A stretch of DNA of 45,562 nucleotides from Acaryochloris sp. IP29b_bin.137 (lineage in GTDB: Bacteria > Cyanobacteriota > Cyanobacteriia > Thermosynechococcales > Thermosynechococcaceae). How positions within the stretch are numbered: the stretch's first letter is position 1; each line of letters opens with the position of its first letter. The DNA lies in the NCBI RefSeq assembly GCF_028285745.1, contig NZ_JANQOP010000186.1, forward strand, positions 1 through 45,562, given 5' to 3'. The notes below the pieces were generated by a model, which saw only the letters and a program-made list of their open reading frames with translations, had not been told where the DNA came from and searched no databases. The position numbers and the translations under genes are program-made. This document shows positions 9,901 through 17,819 of this stretch, piece after piece.

Positions 9901-10036
9901 CTTTCGTCTCTCTAATATAAGGTTCTGTGACAACAAGGGCTTCATGAGTTCCAAGGATTGTTTTTTCAAGCAACTCATTGCTATCTAGCTCATATTTTCC
10001 AATAAACTCTCGCCATTGGCTTTTCTGTTGAATCAC
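6950..10036 (-). CDS. PAS-PAS-GGDEF-EAL-FHA protein with degenerate receiver tail
   Basis: 1028 residues with no clear membrane segment. Order: PAS-like region (about 20-140), second PAS/PAC (about 185-305), GGDEF (about 315-480), EAL (about 490-740), FHA (about 770-850) and a receiver-like tail (about 868-1000). GGDEF is intact at about 395-399 with an RxxD inhibitory site (RESD, 386-389). EAL is intact (E523) with DDFGTG at about 646. So both c-di-GMP synthesis and breakdown are possible on sequence. The FHA domain suggests phosphothreonine-dependent partner binding, although the usual SxxH is APKH. The tail keeps a phospho-acceptor-like Asp (about 924) but lacks the acidic pair and conserved Lys, so it is probably a pseudo-receiver. 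Start is GTG. The REC-kinase gene lies 180 nt upstream on the same strand. Confidence 0.9.
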   Translation of the reverse strand: MIQQKSQWREFIGKYELDSNELLEKTILGTHEALVVTEPYIRETKGPRILYANSAYYQLLGLAEKSVHELWQNPVYLYETIAPNVPDDISKVFDLLSVQEEALGQFHFIIGSIEQSVQFHITPLSDTNHCFKAVLLRQYLIQSPPHPTGLNSSLELPYSSHPLSTNNVELPVGWPTAQYADYPGCDLQSLIDSLPGIVFTCNYDLAWSRRSLSRGCLELTGYASEELLGTFNLTYNALIDANDLPNLLGSISAAIEKQLTYTSEYRIRTKSGQQKWFLEQGRGIYGEQSQVLGVEGFITDITKLKQAEAQLRHDAFFDKLTGLPNRSLFMDRLEYCIKRVKRRPDQIFAVLFLDLDRFKVVNDSLGHTAGDQLLVEIAERLTTCVRESDTLARLGGDEFTVLLEGIKDLSDALQVCSRIQTVLNLPFCLNGREVLITVSTGVALSTMGYDDPEQLLHNADAAMYRAKAMGKAQWEVFTADMHSNASTQLQLEVDLRRAIERQEFQLHYQPIYYLETSAIVGFEALLRWHHPIRGLISPAEFIPIAEETGLILPISWWVLHEACRQLSQWQEQYPSQPPLFVSVNFSSKQFSEVGLISRIEAILQETGLPPQCLKLEITESAIMEQAEATATKLLEIKALGIQLGIDDFGTGYSSLSYLHRFPVDILKIDRSFVSEMDSHENLQIVQTITMLSQNLGMKAVAEGVETAEQAAQLRAMTCQYAQGYFFSKPMDAGSIEHLLQSHFQPQSIDSAILPLARLQFRVNAAYSYRPLVGKTSWTIGSNQSCDILLAESNVAPKHAMLQLMGTGNYYLVNLSPINSVVVNGQVVSRPTLLQDGDRLLIGGTNFLFEAQTAPAVPREMPVNGDSKASVLMCHSFQFQGEIWQAALTSQGLSVTWQADKVDIKATLAKMHSVGYPLPDLLLIDTHTLSEELEEVCRWCASNYPQLKLIFTNGDQPQVALSEYQRVIDQGAVDLLPGFAEHNVLSNLVDTLTKVNTVLKALEWQPLNRKSLMAALMPLQNVVKQGVFQ

Positions 10037-10216
10037 AAAACACCCAACCTTGACCTTGAATCTTTATCCCTAGGCATATTGTTCCCGGTTGATTAACCGA
10101 ATCTTTCTTGTTCAGCGACTGTCTTGAATGTCAGCATTCTAGATAAAGCAGAGTTCGTTGAAATATTGGGATAGCTCCGAGTCCGCTTATAGCAGATAAG
10201 CAGGAAGGCTTCTGGC

Positions 10217-11311
10217 TTAAGTGATTGGCAAGAATATAGATACTTTAGTGAATTCTTCAGGTATGCTTTCTACTTTTAATTCGCCACCATGAAGCTCAGT
10301 GATCAGTTTAGAAATGATTAAGCCTAAACCTTCATGCTCGTGTAAATATGAAGGGCGAGCGAATTGCATATGCGTATCGAAATCAGAAAGTAGTTCTGCC
10401 CGAAACCCTTTACCCTTATTAGCAATAATCAATTGAAACGTTTTGCCATGGGCATAGCTCTTTATACAGATAGGAGTACTGACGGATGAATAGTCAAAAG
10501 CATTTTTAACGATTTCCTCGACTATCTTTTTGAATTTCGGTGGGGCTAGCTGAACTTGAGCGTCCTCGAGCTCTAACTGCAAATCGGCCATGCGATCGCA
10601 GGTCTGAGACTGAACATGAGCAACATCAGTAATGATAGATGCCGTATAGCTTGTGCCTGGATGATTACGAAAAATACTCAAACGTTGAGGATCTTGCTCA
10701 ATATCTACTAACTCTTTATAGAGCAGTATATTTTGCAATCGTCGGTAGAGTAAGTGCCCGGACTGGCTGATTTCCTTTAAAGCTTGTGCTAAGCGTTCAG
10801 GAGAGCCCAACGCATGAGGGCTGTGTAAAGGTAGAGATAGGTCTAAAATATTTTGCAATGGATGGTGGATTGTATCCGGTAATGACTGGATGAGCTCGCA
10901 GCATGTGTCATGCCATAAGGGAGGTTGATCGCTCTTTAGTGAAGAGAGCTTGTCTACTTGAGCATTGACTGCTTCTAATAATTCATCCCTTGTGAAGGGC
11001 TTTGTAAGATAATCGTTGGCGCCTAATTCCATGCCTAATCGCAAATCTGTTTTACTCGCTTTCGCGGTTAAAAAGATAAAAGGAACAGATTGAATATAGG
11101 GATTTTGGCGAAGCTGGGTCATTACACTATAGCCATCGAATTCTGGCATCATAATGTCGCAAATGACTAAATCAGGTAATTCTTCCTGAGCTAATAAAAC
11201 GCCAATATGTCCGTCTTCTGCTTCTATTACATTAAATTTCTCAGCAGAGAGTATTTCGCAAATGATACTGCGAATATCATCTTGATCTTCTATGACAAGA
11301 ATTTTGGACAT
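10217..11311 (-). CDS. Response regulator receiver fused to histidine-kinase ATPase domain
   Basis: 364 residues, no membrane segment. The N-terminal receiver (about 1-120) is complete: acidic residues ED/DD at about 8-11, phospho-acceptor Asp52 in CDIMMP and Lys104 in LTKPF. A linker follows with a dimerisation-like helix whose motif reads IHHPLQN where HisKA has HELRTPL. The C terminus (about 255-364) is a HATPase domain with N-box EEIVKNAFDYS, G1 NKGKGF and a GLGL G2 box. It is a soluble REC-first hybrid kinase of a type common in cyanobacteria. It probably sits upstream of the c-di-GMP protein in one pathway, judging from adjacency and strand. Confidence 0.88.
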   Translation of the reverse strand: MSKILVIEDQDDIRSIICEILSAEKFNVIEAEDGHIGVLLAQEELPDLVICDIMMPEFDGYSVMTQLRQNPYIQSVPFIFLTAKASKTDLRLGMELGANDYLTKPFTRDELLEAVNAQVDKLSSLKSDQPPLWHDTCCELIQSLPDTIHHPLQNILDLSLPLHSPHALGSPERLAQALKEISQSGHLLYRRLQNILLYKELVDIEQDPQRLSIFRNHPGTSYTASIITDVAHVQSQTCDRMADLQLELEDAQVQLAPPKFKKIVEEIVKNAFDYSSVSTPICIKSYAHGKTFQLIIANKGKGFRAELLSDFDTHMQFARPSYLHEHEGLGLIISKLITELHGGELKVESIPEEFTKVSIFLPIT

Positions 11312-11846
11312 GGTGATGCTATGTCAAGAAATTCATACGGCTTTTACAGCTAAGAATTATAGGTTTTGAAAAGGATATACTCAATGGTTTCCCTTAACTG
11401 ATTTTATGGTGATTGTTCAAGCCGAACGCCTTTTTAATTTAGAAGGGTTCCCCAGAGCTATTTTAAATTTTGATAGAAAATTTAGAACAAGTATCTTCAT
11501 GTACATCGATCCTTATTAGCGCTTCTTGCACCTAACAAGTTTTCAGTGTTACCGAGTTAGCCCTGGCGAACTTGAAACAGCCCTGAAAGAGCATCTTACT
11601 TAGAATGCCCAAAAAGTCAGTAGCTTATGCTAGTGACGATAGTATGGAATAGCTAAACCGTTGCACAGTCAATCACTAGCGCTGCTTGCTGGTGGAGTCT
11701 TGAGCCGCTTGTTGTATGCTTGGCAGCTTGAATCGCCCCATCATTCTTCTCCCTCAGCGATTTTTATCGGTATGCTGTCTGCTAGCGATTTCAAAGGCAC
11801 CGATTCGTCTCAGGATATTTCGTCTCAGGATATTTAGACAAAGCCG
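11312..11846. other. Intergenic region with a 15-bp tandem duplication
   Basis: 535 bases with no confident gene. A perfect 15-bp tandem duplication (CGTCTCAGGATATTT) occupies 11806-11835. A short open frame starting at a TTG (11661-11837) runs through it, and the duplication adds five residues (SSQDI twice) to its end. I do not recognise the 58-residue product, and it may be a fossil or chance frame. The promoter of the leftward REC-kinase gene must lie near 11312-11400, which is AT-rich. Confidence 0.5.
11806..11835. repeat. Tandem 15-bp duplication
   Basis: Two identical copies of CGTCTCAGGATATTT lie head to tail just beyond the 3' end of the exoD-like gene. This looks like replication slippage. 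No function is evident. Confidence 0.9.
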
Positions 11847-12464
11847 TTAAAGTGACTCTTTGAGCAACTCGATGAGATTGCTCCCTCCCCAAATGAGTGC
11901 GATCACGATGGAAAGGGTAATAGCTGCCCCAAGGATGCTAATCACCAAACCCCCTAGGCTGATTGCTCCATCATCTTCTAACAAACCAAAACCAGTTACA
12001 AAGACACCGAGTGCAGGCACTGTATTGGTTCCTGGGATTGGAATCATCATAGAAATGCCCATCAATGCAAGAATGCAACCAATCATGCATCGGCCGATTA
12101 CGCTGGTACAAACGGGGAAGAGGCGAGGCCGAGTGATTGTCTCTAATCGTGTTAGCCAGGGTAATGCTTTCTTAAGAAACCCTTGTACGGTCGTTAGGGC
12201 TACTGGATGAGTCGTAAAGCGCCTTGGAAACCAGGGTTGTTTAGACCCGGCTACTAGCTGGATAGAAAGTAGAAAAATGATGATGCCGAACGGAATGGAG
12301 TACCCTGGTGCTGGAACGGGTAGCGCTGAGGGTAAAGCTAGTAAAACAAATAGACAGCCAAAAACTTTTTCTTCAGCGAGATTCAGTAATTCCTGTAATG
12401 TGACATGAGCGGGATGTTCATGATCGAAGAATGTGCGTTGGAGCTCAGCTGACAGGCGTGCCAT
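11847..12464 (-). CDS. ExoD-family exopolysaccharide synthesis membrane protein
   Basis: 205 residues from ATG 12464. The opening region (sLxELLNLAEEKVFG) and the following hydrophobic segments match the ExoD family: about four membrane-spanning stretches, with a characteristic PALPVPAPG-type motif after the first and a PIPGTN motif in the third. ExoD of rhizobia affects exopolysaccharide production and alkali tolerance, but its biochemical activity is unknown. A longer frame to a TTG at 12491 exists; the ATG is preferred because the family starts close to it. It is divergent from ahcY. Confidence 0.85.
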   Translation of the reverse strand: MARLSAELQRTFFDHEHPAHVTLQELLNLAEEKVFGCLFVLLALPSALPVPAPGYSIPFGIIIFLLSIQLVAGSKQPWFPRRFTTHPVALTTVQGFLKKALPWLTRLETITRPRLFPVCTSVIGRCMIGCILALMGISMMIPIPGTNTVPALGVFVTGFGLLEDDGAISLGGLVISILGAAITLSIVIALIWGGSNLIELLKESL

Positions 12465-12729
12465 AACGATAGATGAAGCGAGCGAACCCAACTATAGTAA
12501 GGGATAATCCAATATTGTCGTATGGCTGGCTAAAATCCTGTTTCATGGCCGTCCTCGCTTTATGGTGAGGCAGCAATTCAGGAAAATAAGGTACGCGTAG
12601 GGGAAGAGAGCAGTAACCGTTTGTTAAATGCAGGGCCAAAAGATCTTCTCCGACAATTACACGGAGATGGCTCACTATAATTAACAAAGTATCAAATATT
12701 TGAGTACACCCGTTGTTGAGAAGGATCAC

Positions 12730-14115
12730 ATGAGCCCACAAGTACTGACCCGAGATTATAAGGTTGCGGATATTTCCCTAGCAGATTGGGGACGTAAAGA
12801 AATGGCTATTGCTGAGGGTGAAATGCCAGCCTTGATGGCGATTCGTGCGAAATATCGCGATAGCAAGCCTTTGCAAGGGGCTAAAATTATTGGCTGCATC
12901 CATATGACGATCCAGACCGCTGTCTTAATCGAGACGCTCTGTGAGTTAGGAGCTGAAGTACGCTGGTCGTCTTGTAATATTTTTTCCACACAAGACCATG
13001 CTGCCGCGGCTATTGCGGCGACAGATATTCCTGTATTTGCTTGGAAAGGGGAAACCGAAGAGGAATATATCTGGTGTATTGAGCAGACTTGTCGCATACC
13101 CGAGGGGCAGCTTTGGGATGCCAATATGATTTTGGATGATGGCGGTGACCTAACGGGCCATATCCATGAAAACTATCCTGAGATGCTTGAGCATATCCAT
13201 GGTGTCACTGAAGAAACTACCACCGGGGTACATCGCTTGTTAGAAATGCTGGAGAAGGGAGAGTTAAAGGTTCCCGCTATCAATGTCAATGACTCAATCA
13301 CAAAGTCTAAAAACGACAACAAGTATGGTTGTCGCCATAGCCTGAATGATGCCATTAAGCGTGGTACGGATCACCTTATGTCTGGGAAAAAAGCGCTGGT
13401 GATTGGCTATGGCGATGTGGGAAAAGGGTCTGCGGCTTCTTTGCGCCAAGAAGGCATGATTGTCAAAGTGACTGAGGCCGATCCCATTTGTGCGATGCAG
13501 GCATGTATGGATGGTTTTGAAGTCGTGTCGCCCTATGCTAATGGCCAGAATGACGGTACGCCTAGCTGCATTAACAATGACCTTCTAGCAAACACTGACC
13601 TAGTGGTCACTACCACAGGTAACCTGAATGTCTGTGATGCCAATATGTTGGTTTCGTTGAAGAAGGGGGCTGTGGTTTGTAATATTGGCCACTTTGATAA
13701 TGAGATCGACACGGCCTATATGCGCAGAACATGGCGTTGGGAAGAAGTGAAGCCTCAGGTTCATCAAGTGTATCGGAGTGAGGATCCCCAGGACTTTTTA
13801 ATCTTGCTGTCGGAAGGTCGCTTAGTCAATTTGGGTAACGCGACAGGCCATCCTTCCCGGATTATGGATGGGTCCTTTGCCAATCAAGTCTTGGCTCAAA
13901 TGTTTTTGTTTGAGCGTAAGTTTGCTGACTTACCCGCCGATCAAAAAGCGTCATCTATTACTGTGGACGTCCTCCCGAAGCATTTAGATGAAGAAGTCGC
14001 TCGATATATGGTGGAAGGCTTTGGCGGCGTGATTACGAAGCTCACCCCTGAACAAGCCAAGTACATTAATGTTCCTGTTCAGGGTCCCTTTAAGGCTGAG
14101 AGCTACAAGTACTAA
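12730..14115 (+). CDS. ahcY: Adenosylhomocysteinase, long proteobacterial-type form
   Basis: 461 residues from ATG 12730, which has AGAAGGA six bases upstream; a TTG at 12700 would add ten poorly conserved residues. The enzyme hydrolyses S-adenosylhomocysteine to adenosine and homocysteine, keeping methylation reactions running. The NAD-binding motif GYGDVGKGS is at about 226-234, and the C terminus ends FKAESYKY, the tail that covers the NAD site of the neighbouring subunit. The length and wording ([39 protein letters not shown]) follow the long form of gamma-proteobacteria rather than the shorter form of about 425 residues usual in cyanobacteria, suggesting lateral transfer. A strong hairpin follows about 85 nt downstream. 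Confidence 0.96.
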   Translation: MSPQVLTRDYKVADISLADWGRKEMAIAEGEMPALMAIRAKYRDSKPLQGAKIIGCIHMTIQTAVLIETLCELGAEVRWSSCNIFSTQDHAAAAIAATDIPVFAWKGETEEEYIWCIEQTCRIPEGQLWDANMILDDGGDLTGHIHENYPEMLEHIHGVTEETTTGVHRLLEMLEKGELKVPAINVNDSITKSKNDNKYGCRHSLNDAIKRGTDHLMSGKKALVIGYGDVGKGSAASLRQEGMIVKVTEADPICAMQACMDGFEVVSPYANGQNDGTPSCINNDLLANTDLVVTTTGNLNVCDANMLVSLKKGAVVCNIGHFDNEIDTAYMRRTWRWEEVKPQVHQVYRSEDPQDFLILLSEGRLVNLGNATGHPSRIMDGSFANQVLAQMFLFERKFADLPADQKASSITVDVLPKHLDEEVARYMVEGFGGVITKLTPEQAKYINVPVQGPFKAESYKY

Positions 14116-14200
14116 GTCTCCAATGAGGGCAAATGATATTAGTCGCCTCAAGCCTTCATTTTATTGGGGTTACTAGGCGCTATTGTCAGGATACAAATGG

Positions 14201-14232
14201 GGTTGATAGGAGCATAAATGCTCCTATCAACC
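14201..14232 (+). terminator. Long hairpin, candidate ahcY terminator
   Basis: A perfect 15-bp inverted repeat (GGTTGATAGGAGCAT and its complement) with only 2 nt between the arms, 85 nt after the ahcY stop. Only three T residues follow, so it may be a weak intrinsic terminator, a 3' stabiliser or a dispersed palindromic repeat. Confidence 0.6.
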
Positions 14233-14268
14233 TTTCGAGTGTTAATGGAAATTATGATCAACGTGCTT

Positions 14269-14303
14269 GTTGTTGGAACAAAGAATAACTTTGTTCTATC
14301 AAC
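14269..14303. repeat. Second imperfect inverted repeat
   Basis: Arms GTTGTTGGAACAAAG and CTTTGTTCTATCAAC pair at 13 of 15 positions around a 5-nt loop (AATAA). It lies 36 bp after the first hairpin and shares the CTATCAAC end with it. Confidence 0.7.
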
Positions 14304-14494
14304 TCAAACTGAAGTCTGATATTCTTGCGGCTCACTGAATCAAGGGAACGCCGTTTATATGGAGCACTCTACCGTTCCAGCTAAGAATGTGCGTAGTCAC
14401 TTGGCTCTTGTGAGAGGCTTAAGAGAGCCGTTATTCAGGGAAATCAGTAGGCAAGTGTCAGATCAGAGTTTTTTTGACGTTTCAAGGAGTATCG

Positions 14495-15184
14495 ATGAAG
14501 AATTTGTCTAATTTTGTCATTAAACTGCGAATTGTTTCTCTGTCTCTAACAGTGTTGGGTAGTATCACGATTGGAGTAGGACCCTTGCGAGCTCAATCTA
14601 TACCTGCAACATCATTGCCTACTGCTAAGGAGCAATTGCCCTCCCCGCCTGAAAGTTTGCCGAAAGCTGAGGTCAAAACACCTCAGACATCCTCGCAATC
14701 CTCGGTGACCGAAACAGTACGATTGGGAGATGAACGCTATGGGCAAGCTGATTATCAAGGGGCTGTAGAGGCATACAGTCAGGCTCTACAAGCCTATCAG
14801 CTCAACGCTTATGCACTCTATAATCGGGCCAATGCCTACCGACAATTAAAAGACTACGACTCTGCGATCGCAGACTACACTGCATCTTTAAAAATTGCCC
14901 CTGATAACAGGTTTGCCTACCTCTACCGGGGGATAGCGCTTTATGAAAGCAAGCAACTAGAAGCGGCGGTTGCGGATTTTTCCCAAGTTATTGCGCAAAA
15001 TCCCAAGCATGCCCTAGCCTTTCAAAAACGAGGGGAAAGTTATTTAGCCCAAGGAAATCCATCAGCAGCTATTCAAGATCTAGAAAAAGCCGCATCCTTG
15101 TACGAAGATGAAGAGAAATTTCGTAAGGTTAGTCAGGTGCAAAAACAGCTTAAAAGGGCCAGAGCCGCAAAATCTAAGCAGTAG
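14495..15184 (+). CDS. Exported TPR repeat protein
   Basis: 229 residues from ATG 14495, preceded by AAGGAG five bases upstream. Residues of about 1-35 form a signal peptide with a cleavage-like LRAQS end, followed by a Pro/Ser-rich stretch. Residues of about 72-220 hold four tetratricopeptide repeats (motifs such as YNRANAYRQLKDYDSAIADYT). TPRs mediate protein-protein contact, and the protein probably acts in the periplasm or thylakoid lumen. It resembles the C-terminal part of the larger TPR protein at 17820-19433. Its 3' end overlaps the convergent small gene by 11 bp. Confidence 0.88.
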   Translation: MKNLSNFVIKLRIVSLSLTVLGSITIGVGPLRAQSIPATSLPTAKEQLPSPPESLPKAEVKTPQTSSQSSVTETVRLGDERYGQADYQGAVEAYSQALQAYQLNAYALYNRANAYRQLKDYDSAIADYTASLKIAPDNRFAYLYRGIALYESKQLEAAVADFSQVIAQNPKHALAFQKRGESYLAQGNPSAAIQDLEKAASLYEDEEKFRKVSQVQKQLKRARAAKSKQ

Positions 15185-15581
15185 GGGGTTGTTCCGTTTC
15201 CGTGGAATGATGCTTGGCATACCACCATTGCTGCAAGGGAGAGGGGAGCCGATGGACATAGAGCGTGGTCACCAGAGGGGCAGCGCCCTGGTAGCCAATC
15301 AGTTCCACGCAGTACGACGGGTAACGTTTGGCAGATAAATCTGCAATGAGGCGACGGCCAATCCGACGCCAACTGGGCTCTTTTCCCCGCCATTGCAGCC
15401 GACAGCAGGGCCAAGGCAACTGCTCTCGGTCAAAGAGTCTACAGCAGGGACCAATGACGCGATAACTAAACTGATTGCCAGGACTTTGAAAAATATATCC
15501 TGTTGGCCAGGGATGGCTGATAGGAAGACCAGCCACTTGAGCTGATTTAGGAGATGAAGGCATGGTCCCGGTGGTTGGCAT
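15174..15581 (-). CDS. Conserved-looking small hypothetical protein
   Basis: 135 residues, basic and rich in Pro, Trp and Arg, with four Cys in two CC pairs. I do not recognise it. Support for being real: ATG start, the same strand and only 26 nt spacing behind the sugar kinase gene, and a central section with the look of a folded domain (WRRIGRRLIADLSAKRYPSY and what follows). A different leftward frame of 93 codons overlaps it but looks less protein-like. An inner ATG at 15563 is an alternative start. Its end overlaps the convergent TPR gene by 11 bp. Confidence 0.5.
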   Translation of the reverse strand: MPTTGTMPSSPKSAQVAGLPISHPWPTGYIFQSPGNQFSYRVIGPCCRLFDREQLPWPCCRLQWRGKEPSWRRIGRRLIADLSAKRYPSYCVELIGYQGAAPLVTTLYVHRLPSPLQQWWYAKHHSTETEQPPTA

Positions 15582-15607
15582 TTTGCATCCCGATTGGTAG
15601 GGCCTTG

Positions 15608-16576
15608 TTAACGCTGGGCTTGGAGAAAGTGCTCAACCTTATCGGCGCTGGGCTGAGCTGCGATCGCACCCGGTTTTGTGGTGGTTAGCGCGCCCACTGC
15701 GCTGGCATACGTCATCATAGCCTGCGCTAACTGCGAGGTTGTAGGCGGGCCGCTACGTCCCAGTTGATGAATCATACCTGCCACAAACGCATCTCCTGCT
15801 CCTGTCGTATCTTCAACCTCAACGGCGAAACCTGGACATGATCCACTCGTGCCTTGAAAACAATAGGCACATCCTCGAGCACCCGCCGTCACAATAATGC
15901 CCTGCACCGAAGGTAGCCGCTTAGCAATGTCTTGTGGCTGATCAGTGTTCCATAACCATAGGGCCTCTTCATCCGCCAATTTTAAATAATTTGCTGCAGG
16001 TAGGATCTGCAGAATCATTTGGCGGGCTTTATTCAGATCATGCCAAAATACAGGTCGCCAGTTCACATCAATTAAGATTTGGACCTGATGGCGTTGAGCC
16101 AGATGAATGGCTTGGCGGACAGCCGCTGCTGACTGGGGATAGGCAAGTTCTAAGGTGCCCAAGACTAAATAGTCAGCGCTAGCAAAGAGGTCTGTTGGCA
16201 ACCGATCCGCTTGAAGTTGTGTATCTGCAAAGTCTGACGTGTCATAGTCCCCAAACCCAGCAAAGGTGCGATCTCCTTCTAAGGTCCGTGTTACATACAC
16301 CTGTCGGGTCGGGGCCTGGGCATGAGTTTGAATCCCTGCCGTGTTCACTTGGAGCCCGTGAAGCAACTCTACTAGTTGAGTACCAGGTCCATCTTCACCG
16401 ACACAGCCAATAAATCCTGCAGCGGTGCCTAACTTGGTCAATGCGCAGGCTACATTGGCAGGTGCCCCACCTGGATAGGGGGTCCAGGATTCGACATCTT
16501 GTAGGTCACGCCCCGGCTGATCAGCAAGACAGTCAAACAGAATTTCACCCAGACATAACACTTGGGGATTGGACAT
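15608..16576 (-). CDS. PfkB-family carbohydrate kinase (fructokinase-like)
   Basis: 322 residues from ATG 16576, with AGGAG eight bases upstream; the frame continues 12 codons further but the extra residues do not fit the family. PfkB signature 1 is near the N terminus (YPGGAPANVACALTKLG) and signature 2 near the C terminus (DTTGAGDAFVAGM), with the GAGD anion hole and catalytic Asp. It phosphorylates a sugar or nucleoside using ATP. The N-terminal LGEILFDCLAD wording is that of cyanobacterial and plant fructokinases, which would feed fructose from sucrose turnover into glycolysis. The substrate cannot be proven from sequence. The small hypothetical gene at 15174-15581 follows by 26 nt. Confidence 0.88.
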   Translation of the reverse strand: MSNPQVLCLGEILFDCLADQPGRDLQDVESWTPYPGGAPANVACALTKLGTAAGFIGCVGEDGPGTQLVELLHGLQVNTAGIQTHAQAPTRQVYVTRTLEGDRTFAGFGDYDTSDFADTQLQADRLPTDLFASADYLVLGTLELAYPQSAAAVRQAIHLAQRHQVQILIDVNWRPVFWHDLNKARQMILQILPAANYLKLADEEALWLWNTDQPQDIAKRLPSVQGIIVTAGARGCAYCFQGTSGSCPGFAVEVEDTTGAGDAFVAGMIHQLGRSGPPTTSQLAQAMMTYASAVGALTTTKPGAIAAQPSADKVEHFLQAQR

Positions 16577-16701
16577 CCTGAAACTCCTGTCAGAACAGCA
16601 TGACTCTACCACTTCGTCTGACTCGGTAGCGCCAAGCGCTAATTAAGCGATCAAAGAGATTTCAACTGCTGAGCCGAGCCCAACTGGTCACTATCAGACT
16701 A

Positions 16702-17670
16702 TCAGAGATCGGAAGGACGAGCGGCGGCAAAAATTTCTTCAAGAATTTCTTGGGCCCCTTGTTCTCGGAGTTTGGTGGCTAAATCAACGCCTAATTGAGT
16801 TGCACTACTGATAGAGCCTGTGACGGTATCCTTGATCAGCCGCTGACCATCTAAGCTGGCAACCATACCCACTAGCGTTAATTGCCCGTCACTCAGAGAC
16901 GTGTTAACCCCGATGGGAACCTGACATCCTCCTTCTAACTCATGTAGAAAGGAACGCTCTGCTGTACAGCGATGGGCTGACGGTTCATGTTCTAACGCCT
17001 TGATAAAGGTCATAATTTCTTCATCCCCTTCACGGCATTCAATACCTAAAGCTCCTTGACCCACCGCATGTAATGAGATGTCAGCTGGGATGACCTGATG
17101 AATCCGATCTCCAAAGCCCAGCCGCTGTAGCCCGGCAACGGCCAAAATAATGCCATCATATTCACCTGCGTCGAGCTTCTGGAGACGGGTATTTAAATTG
17201 CCACGAATATCCTTAAACTCTAGATGGGGATAGTTATACCGTAATTGGGCTAGCCGCCGCAGGGAAGAGGTGCCAATCACCGATCCATTGGGCAAGGTAT
17301 CGAGTTGATAGTCTTTAAAGTTTTCATGGACCACTAGCGCATCTGCCGGATCAACTCGTTCAGTCACGGCTCCCAAACAAAGTCCTTCGGGTAAGTTAGT
17401 GGGTAAATCCTTAAGCGAATGAACGGCCAAGTCTGTCTCCTTGCGGAGCATGGATACCTCTAGTTCTTTAGTAAATAGTCCTTTGTCTCCAATTTTGGCC
17501 AAGGCAACGTCGAGGATATTGTCTCCTTGGGTTGACATCGTACAAACTTCAAATTCGCATTCTGGAAAATGCTTTTGCAATTCCCCCTGGACCCAGTGCG
17601 TTTGCACCAGAGCCAGTTGACTTTTACGGGAACCAATCCGAATCACTCGGGTAGGGCTGGAGACAGACAT
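16702..17670 (-). CDS. hemC: Porphobilinogen deaminase (hydroxymethylbilane synthase)
   Basis: 322 residues, a full-length family member. It joins four porphobilinogen units into hydroxymethylbilane on the way to haem, chlorophyll and bilins. The dipyrromethane cofactor cysteine is in [10 protein letters not shown] at about 249 and the catalytic Asp in HSLKDLP at about 88. Arg-rich substrate-binding segments ([21 protein letters not shown]) are present. ATG at 17670. It is leftward and separated by 125 nt from the sugar kinase start, so it may have its own transcript. Confidence 0.97.
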   Translation of the reverse strand: MSVSSPTRVIRIGSRKSQLALVQTHWVQGELQKHFPECEFEVCTMSTQGDNILDVALAKIGDKGLFTKELEVSMLRKETDLAVHSLKDLPTNLPEGLCLGAVTERVDPADALVVHENFKDYQLDTLPNGSVIGTSSLRRLAQLRYNYPHLEFKDIRGNLNTRLQKLDAGEYDGIILAVAGLQRLGFGDRIHQVIPADISLHAVGQGALGIECREGDEEIMTFIKALEHEPSAHRCTAERSFLHELEGGCQVPIGVNTSLSDGQLTLVGMVASLDGQRLIKDTVTGSISSATQLGVDLATKLREQGAQEILEEIFAAARPSDL

Positions 17671-17819
17671 ATCATTCAGGTCGCTGTGACAAGCAGCGGT
17701 AAAGATGAGCGTACTTCAACAGCTTACAGAATTGCGGGGGCACCCGAAAGAGGATACTAGGGTTTCACGCTGATAAAGCCTGTGTGGGATCGTCCAGTTG
17801 GCCAGATAGCAAATATCTG

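Larger units (their letters stand above)
14116..14494. other. Intergenic region with two hairpins
   Basis: The region holds two strong inverted repeats (14201-14232 and 14269-14303) that share the half-site CTATCAAC, then the leader of the TPR gene with a clear AAGGAG ribosome-binding site at 14484-14489. A 50-codon frame starting at 14359 overlaps the TPR start and is probably chance. Confidence 0.6.

Noticed and set aside
12492..12729. Possible SAH riboswitch before ahcY
   Set aside because: A CCTC/GAGG hairpin and a GAGGCAGC stretch are there, but I cannot build the conserved pseudoknot core; covariance-model search would be needed.
14359..14511. 50-codon frame before the TPR gene
   Set aside because: It overlaps the well-supported TPR start and has no recognised features.
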